Made by a program: the position numbers and the translations under genes
Source of the DNA: Stomoxys calcitrans
Lineage: Eukaryota > Arthropoda > Insecta > Diptera > Muscidae
Direction: 5' to 3'
DNA length: 64,000 nt
Assembly (NCBI RefSeq): GCF_963082655.1
Contig: NC_081553.1
Span: 127,873,736 to 127,937,735 of the forward strand
Part shown: one piece after another, positions 33,912-42,649 of the stretch
Numbering within the stretch: position 1 is the first letter of the stretch
Layout: each line of letters opens with the position of its first letter
Notes under the pieces: model-generated
The model's database searches: none
Told to the model about the DNA's origin: nothing
What the model saw: the letters and a program-made list of their open reading frames with translations, nothing else

Positions 33912-34078
33912 TCTTGTAATTTAATATATTTTGATAACGACGTATTTTATTGGAAGTACAATTGAGAATAAATAGAAAATTTTCATTTGAATTAAAAGTA
34001 GTATACAATACAATGTTCAAGGCATTCTACAAATTAATTAACATTGATTAGAGTGTTATATTCCAAAGTGTTTCAATA
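33912..34078 (-). repeat. 5' LTR of the copia-type element
   Basis: 167 bp. In element orientation it starts TATTGAAACACTTTGGAATA and ends AAATTACAAGA. The ends TATTG...CAAGA are a variant of the usual TG...CA, fixed here by the target duplication outside and the LTR match inside. Confidence 0.9.
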
Positions 34079-34514
34079 GGAACTATATAGACATCAAATG
34101 AAGTATTAAAGAGTAGAGTACGACAATTTCACCCCAAGTGTCGGGGGGCCCGCCCCGCCTCAAAAACCGTATCAACTGAAAGGTAATTGGAAGTAGAATT
34201 CGAAACTTATGTACAAATTTGGAATCACCCCTGGTATTCCGATGGACGCATCATCCCACAAAATATATACAAATTCGGGGTCTATTCTCAGGCGGGTCGT
34301 CCACTCCCCAAAATTATGCCTCACATGGACATGTACACCGAACCGGGTAATGTGGGGCTCAAACAAAAATTATTTGGGAGTAGAATACGAAACTTCTATA
34401 AAAATGTGGGATTCTAATGAAATGCATTTGAGAGCTAAATACGAATATATATTATCTTCAAATTTGGACCATGTCAAAAGAGAACGCAAACACTTGAGTG
34501 GTCATACCGGGTCA
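34079..34514 (+). mobile_element. HEL-T copy, right part with 3' terminus
   Basis: Resumes with GGAACTATATAGACATCAAA and GAGTAGAGTACGA, the continuation of the unit broken at 29904. Later units include GGGAGTAGAATACGAA. The end is ACCGGGTCAGCTAG followed by T, the family 3' terminus. Confidence 0.7.
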
Positions 34515-34773
34515 GCTAGTTTTCGCCCCTGGATTCGGAAAATAAAATATCGCCTGATATGAGACGTATGCAAAACCAGGGCTGCGGAGTCTGGCCCTCG
34601 ACTCCGACTCCGGACCCCGTTGCCTTGTGCAAAACATTGATTTTGTCTTGAGTCGTGAAAGTTTTTTGAAAGTTTTTTTAGGTTAAATAGAAGGTGGGGA
34701 TATTAATTCGCCCCATGCCGCTATAGACATAGACCTTAGCCAGTAATCGGCGTATTGTACGCTTTAAATACTA
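34515..34773. other. Short unassigned interval with two repeat scraps
   Basis: At 34575-34612 the motif CAGGGCTGCGGAGTCTGGCC followed by ACTCCGACTCCGG resembles a dispersed arthropod repeat, unconfirmed. At 34676-34770 AGGTTAAATAGAAGGTGGGG and CGGCGTATTGTACGC look like another LINE 3' tail. Confidence 0.3.
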
Positions 34774-36398
34774 ACAAGTAAAAGCGTGCTATGTTCGGCC
34801 GGGCCGAATCTTATATACCCTCCACCATGGATCACATTTGTCGAGTTGTTTTCCCGGCATCTCTTCTTAGGCTAAAAAGGATATAAGAAAAGAGTTGCTC
34901 TGCTATTAAAACGATATCAAGGTATGGTCCGGTTCGAACCACAATTAAATTATATGTTGGAGACCTGTGTAAAATTTCAGCCAATTCGTATAAGAATTGC
35001 GCCCATTGGGGCTCACGAAGTAAAATAGATAGAACGATTTATATGGGATCTGTATCGGGCTATAGACCGATTCAGAACATAATAAACACGTTTGTTGATG
35101 GTCATGAGAGGATCCGTCGTAAAAAATTTCAGGCATATCGGATAATAATTGCGACCTCTAGGGGTCAAGAAGTCAAGATCCCAGATCGGTTTATATGGCA
35201 GCTATATCAGGTTATGAACCGATTTGAACCTTATTTGACACAGTTGTTGAAAGTAAAAATAAAATACGTCATGCAAAATTTCAGCCAAATCGGATAGGAA
35301 TTGCGGCCTCTAGAAGCTCAAGAAGTCAAATCCCCAGACTTGTTTACATGACAGCTATATCAGGTTATGAACCGATTTAAACCATACTTGGCACAGTTGT
35401 TGGATATCATGACGAAATACTTCATGCAAAAACTCATTCAAATCGGATAAGGATTGTGCCCTCTAGAGGCTCAAGAAGTCAAGACCCAAGATCGGTTTAT
35501 ATGGCAGCTATATCAGGTTATGAACCGATTTAAACCATACTTGGCACAATTGTTGGGTATCATAACAAAACACGTCGTGCGAAATTCCATTCCAATCGGA
35601 TAAGAATTGCGCCCTCTAGAGCCTCAAGAAGTCAAGACCCAAGATCGGTTTATATGGCAGCTATATCAGGTTATGGACCGATTTGAACCATACTTGGCAC
35701 AGTTGTTGGATATCATAACAAACCATGTCGTGCAAAATTTCATTTCAATCGGATAAGAATTGCGCACTCTAGAGTCTCAAGAAGTCAAGACCCAAGATCG
35801 GTTTATATGGCAGCTATATCAGGTTATGGACCGATTTGAACCATACTTGGCACAGTTGTTGGATATCGTAACAAAACACGTCGTGCAAAATTTCATTCTG
35901 ATCGGATAAGAATTGCGCACGCTAGAGGCTCAAGAAGTCAAGACCCAAGATCGGTTTATATGGCAGCTATATCAGGTTATGGACCGATTTCAACCATATT
36001 TGGCACAGTTATTGAATATCATAACAAAACACGTCGTGCAAAATTTCATTCTGATCGGATAAGAATTGCGCACTCTAGAGGCTCAAGAAATCAAGACCCT
36101 AGATCGGTTTATATGGCAGCTATATCAAAACATGGACCGATATGGCCCATTTACAATACCAACCGACCTACACTAATAAGAAGTATTTGTGCAAAATTTC
36201 AAGCGGCTAGCTTTACTCCTTCGGAAGTTAGCGTGCTTTCGACAGACAGACGGACGGACGGACATGGCTAGATCGACATAAAATGTCGCGACGATCAAGA
36301 ATATATATACTTTATGGGGTCTCAGACGAATATTTCGAGTAGTTACAAACAGAATGACGTTACTTAGTATACCCCCCATCTTATGGTGGAGGGTATAA
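34774..36398 (-). mobile_element. DINE/Helentron-like element, subfamily D1, copy e: regular 153-bp tandem array
   Basis: The best-ordered array in the window. The ACCGAT landmark recurs at 35066, 35218, 35371, 35524, 35677, 35830, 35983 and 36136: one step of 152 and then six of exactly 153. The left end has ACAAGTAAAAGCGTGC and the GTTCGGCCGGGCCGAA palindrome. The right end has CAGACAGACGGACGGACGGA, ATGGCTAGATCG, AAGAATATATATACTTTATG and ATGGTGGAGGGTATA. Neighbouring units are highly similar, suggesting homogenisation or recent expansion. Confidence 0.9.
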
Positions 36399-36440
36399 AA
36401 AGTAACCTCGAAAAAGAAATCTAAGTTAGTAATTCCGTGA

Positions 36441-37215
36441 TACTTACAAAATCCTTAATTGTTTTCCAAACCACGCCCCTAAGCTGGTTGATGTCTGGGA
36501 TTGTGTCCCCACCTAAGTACCGGTGTCTGTTGGCCGCGAAAGCCGGGCAATGACATAGAAAATGCTACAACGTCTCATCATCTTCCCCACATGCCCAACA
36601 CATGCTATAACTTTGCGCACCGATTAAGCATAAGTGAGCTCGTAGTCCTATATGTCCTGTTATGATACCGAAAGCTATACTGACCTTTTTCTTAGTTCCT
36701 TTCAGTAATAGCCTCGTCTCCTCACTATCCGGGTCTCACCATAGAATTTTGCCCGTCCTACCGACTGTTTCGCTGTTCCGCGGTGTAACATGCACATTCG
36801 TCGCCCACGCCCTTAACTAGCACTACGTCGATCCGAAAGGCTTCGGGTTAACCAAGTTTATTGACGGCAGTCCTCTGGCCTTCACCGCCAAATCGTTCGC
36901 CCTTTCATTCCCTCTTACTCCGTTATGACCCGGCCCCCAAACGATGCGGAGTTTGCCCTCCTCAGAGAAGGCGTTAAACTCATTCTTACACTCCAAAACT
37001 GTTTGTGGCCTTACCGTCCTGGTTGTTATTGCCCTTATCGCAATTTGACTGTTCGAAAAGATATTCACACGCGACGTCCTCGCGTTGGCACCACACCACC
37101 AGAACGCTCTGCGTGCAGAATCTTTTTATGGTCAGGCAGTCTAAAATAGATCTCAGCCACTGGGATCTCAATGTAGACCCCCACACCCATTCTGTCCTCT
37201 AGCTTTGATCCATCC
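36441..37215 (-). mobile_element. LINE-A copy: RNase H and zinc knuckle region
   Basis: The minus strand codes for GLPSINLVNPKPFGST after GVRGNERANDLAVKA, and for NIFSNSQIAIRAITTRTVRP. Two residues expected to be catalytic aspartates (as in FTDSK and ADDLA of sister copies) are asparagines here. The C-terminal zinc-knuckle segment lies at 36500-36640. A frame break near 37080 separates the N-terminal RNase H part. Confidence 0.75.
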
Positions 37216-37221
37216 ATGTTT

Positions 37222-37640
37222 CACGGATGGATCAAAGTAAGCGTGCTTTATTAAAATTTAGGTCTCGTGAGCGTGAGGAAAAAATGACTAACGTGCATAT
37301 CTAGTACCCAGCATTATGTATTCTGCTAAAAAATTTCGCCAACTCAGTTTGTATTTGAGTTATTTTGAAGAAAAAAAAATGTGTAATGCTTGAGAACAAG
37401 TCCAAGGATCGGTTTATATGTGGCTGTATTTGTTTTTGGACCTATGTGGATGACATTGCTCTGAGGGCTCACGTTTTCTTAACTTTGTCAAATCAGATAC
37501 AAATTAAGGCTTTTAAGAGCTAAAAAAGTCAAATTCGGGGATCAGCTTATATGGGGGCTATAACTTTTATGGGCCTGTGTGGATGATGTTTGGTGTAAGT
37601 GTTTGAGCTCTAGGGACTCAAGAAGTAAAATTTGGGGATC
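37222..37640 (-). mobile_element. DINE-like fragment, subfamily D4
   Basis: Opens with GTAAGCGTGCTTTATTAAAA and TAGTACCCAGCATTATGTAT. Two units follow with AAGGATCGGTTTATATG and CTGTATTTGTTTTTGGACCT. The same order occurs at 45692-46089. The conserved right-end block is absent. Confidence 0.6.
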
Positions 37641-37641
37641 A

Positions 37642-37710
37642 GGAGGCCACCGTAGCGCAGAGGTTAGCATGTGCGCCTATGATGCTGAACGCCTGATTTC
37701 AAATTTTGTA
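37642..37710 (+). mobile_element. SINE head fragment
   Basis: GGAGGCCACCGTAGCGCAGA and GGTTAGCATGTGCGCCTATG match the tRNA-like head of the SINE with an intact A box. The B box is destroyed (ATTTCAAATTTT). Only the 5' part is present, so it is not a tRNA gene. Confidence 0.7.
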
Positions 37711-38008
37711 ATTTGTAATTTATTTATTTACACCCGCACAACAAGAATATAAAATTCTTATAATTAAAGTGCGGGTAATATCTCCAACAATTGTACATAG
37801 TAAACACTTAAAACTAAGAATCTATAGCTATACAATACATCACAGATTTTTAATGAATAACTTACTAACGGAAAAAACTAACATTTGTGGCTTTGTAGAT
37901 TTGAATTTAAAAGAAAAAAAAAAACAAAGGTGAATTTATCAATTAAAGAGAAATTAATAGACTTAGTTGATCCGAAAAAAAAATTAAGGTAAGTATAAAA
38001 GAATAAAA
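37711..38008. other. Unassigned short stretch with a stem-loop
   Basis: ACCCGCAC (37732-37739) and GTGCGGGT (37769-37776) form an 8-bp stem, and AAGAAT with ATTCTT can pair in the loop. It may be a LINE 3' UTR structure; the parent is unknown. The rest is AT-rich. Confidence 0.4.
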
Positions 38009-39328
38009 ACAAGTAAAAGCGTGATAAGTTCGGCCGGGCCGAATCTTATATACCCTCCACCATGGATCGCATTTGTCGAGTTTTTTTTCCGGCATCTCTT
38101 CTTGGGCAAAACGGGATATAAGAAAAGATTTGCTCTGCTATTAGAGCGATATCAAGATATGGTCCGGTTTGAACCACTATTAAATTATATGTTGGAGACC
38201 TGTGTAAAATGTCAGCCAATTCGAATAAGAATTGCACCCTTTGGGGGCTCAAGAAGTAAAATAGAGAGATCGATTTATATGGGTGCTGTATAGGGCTATC
38301 AGACCATAATAAACACGTATGTTGATGGTCATGAGATAATCCGTCGTACAAAATTTCATTCAAATCGGATAAGAATTGCGCACTCTAGAGGCTCTAGAAG
38401 TCAAGTCCCAAGATCGGTTTATATGGTAATTATATCAGGTTATGGACCGATTTGAACCATACTTGGCACAGTTGTTGGATATTATAACACAACACGTCGT
38501 GCAAAATTTCATTCAAATCGGATAAGAATTGCACACTCTAGAGGCTCAAGAAGTCAAGACCCAAGATCGGTTTATATGGCAGCTATATCAGGTTATGGAC
38601 CGATTTGAACCATACTTGGCACAGTTGTTGGATATCATAACAAAACACGTCGTGCAAAATTTCATTCCAATCGGATAAGAATTGCGCACGCTAGAGGCTC
38701 AAGAAGTCAAGACCCAAGATCGGTTTATATGGCAGCTATATCAGGTTATGAACCGATTTGAACCATACTTGGCACAGTTGTTGGATATCATAACAAAACA
38801 CGTCGAGCAAAATTTCATTCTGATCGGATAAGAATTGCGCACGCTAGAGGCTCAAGAAGTCAAGACCCAAGATCGGTTTATATGGCAGCAATATCAGTTT
38901 ATGGACCGATTTGAACTATTCTTGGCACAGTTGTTGGATATCATAAGAAAACACGTCGTGCAAAATTTCATTCCAATCGGATAAGAATTGCGCACTCTAG
39001 AGGCTCAAGAAGTCAAGACCCTAGATCGGTTTATATGGCAGCTATATCAAAACATGGACCGATATGGCCCATTTACAATACCAACCGACCTACACTAATA
39101 AGAAGTATTTGTGCAAAATTTCAAGTGGCTAGCTTTATTCCTTCGGAAGTTAGCATGCTTTCGACAGACAGACGGACGGACAGACGGACGGACATGGCTA
39201 GATGGACATAAAATGTCGCGACGATCAAGAATATATATACTTTATGGGGTCTCAGACGAATATTTCGAGTAGTTACAAACAGAATGACGAAATTAGTATA
39301 CCCCCCATCTTATGGTGGAGGGTATAAT
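38009..39328 (-). mobile_element. DINE/Helentron-like element, subfamily D1, copy f: 153-bp tandem array
   Basis: Both termini are intact (ACAAGTAAAAGCGTG and palindrome at left; ATGGTGGAGGGTATA at right). ACCGAT landmarks at 38446, 38599, 38752, 38905 and 39058 are each exactly 153 apart. The 5' block contains CAGACAGACGGACGGACAGA and AAGAATATATATACTTTATG. Confidence 0.9.
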
Positions 39329-39339
39329 AAATATATAAA

Positions 39340-40265
39340 TGAGTCTTAACATTCATCAACTTAATGCAGAAAAATGTTTCCAAAGTCTGGTTTTAAATGT
39401 TGCCGAGCTACTGAGTAATTGCAGATCGTTAGGAAGTGAATTCCAGAGACGTACAGCGAATATGAACATATGCCATTCAGAAACAAGCCTCCGATACATT
39501 TTGGGAATGATTTTTTTACCTCTAGTAGATCTGGCGAAATTAATAAATCCATACAGATAATGTGATGCCTGCGTGTAGATCAGTTTATGCAGGAAAGTAA
39601 GCGATCTTAGGAACAACAAGTGCTGTAAGGAGACGCCACACAGAGATAAAGAATATTCAGAGATGGAATCGCGCCGTCTCAAGCCAAATACATAACGAGT
39701 AACGCCATTATAAAAGGTGTTTAGCTTACGTCTACTTACCGAGTCGCAATTAGCAAACAACTCACAGCCGTAGAGAATGCCAGGAACAAGATAAGTCTTT
39801 GCCAAGAGAGACCTAACCCGCAGCGGAGTAACCGACTGAGTGGCCCAGAGATCACGCAATTTTGAATATCCCTGACCAACGACAGAGTCGATATGATTAC
39901 TCCAAGTCAGAGTGCTGTTAAGAACAACGCCCAAGTTCTTTGCATGAGGAACGATTTCCAATCTAGATTCGTTAATGAATATACAGACATCACATGAAAA
40001 ACGAGACAGCCTGTTTCTGATAACCACACACTTAGACTTTACAGGGTTGAGACACTGGCCATTGGCTTTCGCCCACGTGCTGACTCTTGACAGATCATGA
40101 TTAAGCAGACGTATGTTTTCAGCAATCTCATCCCTCGGACTGCCGATATATATTTGTACATTGTCAGCGTACATATGTACCTCACAATAAGACAATTGAC
40201 CCGCCAAGTCGTTACTGTACAATGAAAAGATAAAAGAGGACCCAGAATTGATCCCTGAGGAACAC
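39340..40265 (-). mobile_element. LINE-D copy, 3' half of RT (Jockey/CR1-like)
   Basis: A long minus-strand frame at 39356-40222 begins SNDLAGQLSYCEVHMYADNV, where the RT active site YADD is changed to YADN. It continues with thumb and C-terminal sequence (NLGVVLNSTLTWSNHI, YLVPGILYGCELF, AVRLWNSLPNDLQ). Upstream, VPQGSILGPLL is readable in another phase, so a frameshift lies near 40225-40240. The 5' side is truncated, typical of LINE retrotransposition. The rest of the frame is surprisingly intact, so this copy is younger than the one at 6954-8344. Confidence 0.85.
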
Positions 40266-40267
40266 CT

Positions 40268-40490
40268 TAAAATTTTCAGCGGTGGTTAAATTGTCAGCGG
40301 TGGTTTTCCCCTCCTAATTTTGGGGACATTTGTGAGGTCTATGCCATGTAAAAACTGCGTCCGGACTCGACTATAAAAAGGAGGTTCCTCATTATTGAGC
40401 TTAAACTTGAATCAGACTGCCCTCATTGATGTGTGAGAAATTTTCCCCTGGTCCCTAATGGAATTTTCATGCGCAAATTTGCATTTGTAT
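40268..40490 (+). mobile_element. SINE body fragment (5'-truncated)
   Basis: Shares GCGGTGGTTTTCCCCTCCTA, GACATTTGTGAGGTCTATGC, CTATAAAAAGGAGGTTCCTC and ATTGAGCTTAAACTTGAATC with the SINE at 52303-52630. The tRNA-like head is missing and a short piece of the body is duplicated at the left edge. Confidence 0.7.
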
Positions 40491-41027
40491 GTTGGGGTTA
40501 TATCCATTTATGGACCTATTGCGCGTTTTAGCGTGCACGTTGGACTGTATAAGTGTACTTTACGGATGAAAATTGAGACGTATATGGGTCTAGAAGTCAA
40601 ATACTGGGTCGGTTTATGTAGGGACTATATCTATTAAATGTCCTATGTCAGTAAGTGTTACTTCACATACCAAATTTCAGCTCAATCGAGTAAAAATTGA
40701 GGCTTCTAGAGGATCAAGAAGTAAAATCGAAGGACCCCTTTATATGGGAGCTAGGTGTATATCTAAGTCTGAGCTAATCAGACCCATTTACAATTCCCAA
40801 CGATCTATATCAATAAAAAGTATCTAGGCACAATTTGGGGCTTATAGCTTCATTCGTTCAAACGCTATCGTTATTTCGTCGGACGGGAGGACATAACTAG
40901 ACCGCCTCATTGTGTCAAACCTATAAAGAATATAGGGTCGCACATCAGTATTACGACGAGTTACAACAGAATGTGTAGATTGGTATACCTCTATCCCACG
41001 GTGGTGCGTATAAAAATAGTAAAATTT
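40491..41027 (-). mobile_element. DINE-like fragment, subfamily D5
   Basis: Contains GGTCGGTTTATGTAGGGACT, TTTATATGGGAGCTAGGTGT, CCCATTTACAATTCCCAACG (as in D1) and a degraded right block (CGGACGGGAGGACATAACTA, AAGAATATAGGGTCG). It ends CCCACGGTGGTGCGTATAAA. Confidence 0.6.
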
Positions 41028-42436
41028 TTACATTATTAATAACGTTGTGTTAACGCGTGCTAAGGATGAAATGTTTATATGAAGAAATTTACCCTTTTAC
41101 GATAAAATATATATAACTAGCAATATTGAATAAACGCTTTAATTGTCAATGTGTTCCTTTTAATGACTTATTTTTTACCAACGCATTGATTGTAGTTTTT
41201 CAATATTACTTTTGGTGTTTGTTTTAGCCTCCAAATCAAAATCATTTAATTTGTAGCCCATGTATTTTCAAATCTTTTCTCACGCTTACTGAAATTGCTT
41301 CCGTTTTTGTGTGTTTACTTTAAGTTTTAAACGGAGAGTAATCCTTAGACAAATAACTATAATTAGACGCTGTGGATCAGTTATCAGTGTTGAACTAGGC
41401 TGGTTCACGTATGGCAATTACTTATCAATGCTTCCAATTTCTACTAAACATTGTCCATGCTAATCACTTTGGAAAATATTAAATTTCAATTATAGTCCTT
41501 TGGTGAAACGACGAGAGGATACTCAATAACTACAGTTCAGAAACGAATTACCATCACTGTGGGTGATCTTTATCAAAGTAAACGGCAGCAAAAAGCTTAT
41601 GCCACGTGTCATTCATTCACACTGGCGTTGAGACCGACAGATATGTCTAATAGTTGGTACTTTTGCTTGCCAATGTGCTTGGTTATCTGCAAAGGATTAT
41701 AATCTACCACATCGTGAGCATTGAAACATATTGTCGACGTCACTTACCCACACAAATTGGCAGTGTTGAAAAGGGGAGTGTCTGTGTGTGTGTGTGTGTG
41801 TTTAGGTAGTTGTTGCACAATTTCATTATCTTTTAATCATCTTTCAGTGGTTTTTGGTATCCCGCAGTCCTTTGGGAATTTTGTTGATATTTTGTAGCCA
41901 AAGGACCTCCTTGGGCTTATTCCCTTTCAACAGGTTATTACTTGTTGTGAGCGTTTAAAAGAGTGTGTGCGTGTATGGAGTGACAACTACAGCTCCCACA
42001 CATACATATATGAGTGATTGGATTTTTATCATTGCCGGAATATGAAGGAGTGTGGGAACCTTTTGTGTAAGGATACTTTATTAATATCCTTTACAAGTTA
42101 ATTTCATTTAGGCACTTGAAAAGAAACCAGTTTCTCTTGTGAACTTGTGATTGAATATACTTGATGTTTAATTGAAAATATCAAATTACTTCAATTCGCT
42201 GTGAATTTGATTTCGTAAATATTCTCAGTAATCTTTTTGGAGTTAAAAAAGTCGAATTATCCAAGTGATTTGTTAAGTGCTTGCTTGCAAACTTTACACT
42301 ACCAAGTGACTTCAGAAACTTTCATACAAGTCTATTTGCTTCTTTTTTATGCAAATATATATATTCATATTGGATATATGAAATATAATATATATGATGT
42401 AAGTTCATATTTAATTTCAAACTCTTCTACAAACAC
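41028..42436. other. Unassigned stretch of about 1.4 kb with a TG microsatellite
   Basis: No transposon words and no convincing coding frame. A TG dinucleotide run lies at 41783-41801. Together with 16861-18356 and 26498-28080 this is one of the largest repeat-poor intervals and could hold host regulatory or intronic DNA. Confidence 0.4.
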
Positions 42437-42535
42437 AGTGATTAACGGCTAGTCTAACATGGCTAAATGTATGTTTTTGGTACTTAGATCAGACTGGTCA
42501 AAATGAGCAGTTTTTCTTTTTCTGAAGAATAAAAC
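42437..42535 (+). repeat. Dispersed repeat, left copy (partner at 46090-46222)
   Basis: ACGGCTAGTCTAACATGGCT and TAGATCAGACTGGTCAAAAT recur, slightly changed, at 46097-46190 in the same orientation. The two copies bracket the RTE element and neighbouring D4. The partner has an extra segment of about 30 bp. Confidence 0.6.
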
Positions 42536-42649
42536 GTCTGTTCCAGTCAAAGTCTATCGGACATCGGTTATAATTAGTGATGAAAGTAATATTAAAAAGT
42601 AGATTTTTCGACTTTTTCTGAGAATCAAAAGTCAATTTTTTTTACCGTG

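Larger units (their letters stand above)
29905..34078 (-). mobile_element. Copia-type LTR retrotransposon, 4174 bp, nearly intact structure but coding-defective
   Basis: Two 167-bp LTRs (29905-30071 and 33912-34078) differ at one base (T or C at the CTAYAAATT site). A 5-bp duplication GGAAC flanks the element (29900-29904 and 34079-34083). Inside are a copia-like primer-binding site, gag with CCHC knuckle, protease, integrase, RT and RNase H in Ty1/copia order, and a polypurine tract. The near-identical LTRs indicate a recent insertion. Coding frames carry a gag deletion and three frame changes, so the copy as read cannot make a full polyprotein. Confidence 0.95.

Noticed and set aside
34774..36398. 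CRISPR-like or satellite array
   Set aside because: Regular spacing is from whole 153-bp monomers with no repeat/spacer alternation, and DINE termini bound the array.
41783..41801. TG microsatellite as a regulatory Z-DNA element
   Set aside because: Short dinucleotide runs are common in fly intergenic DNA, with no supporting context.
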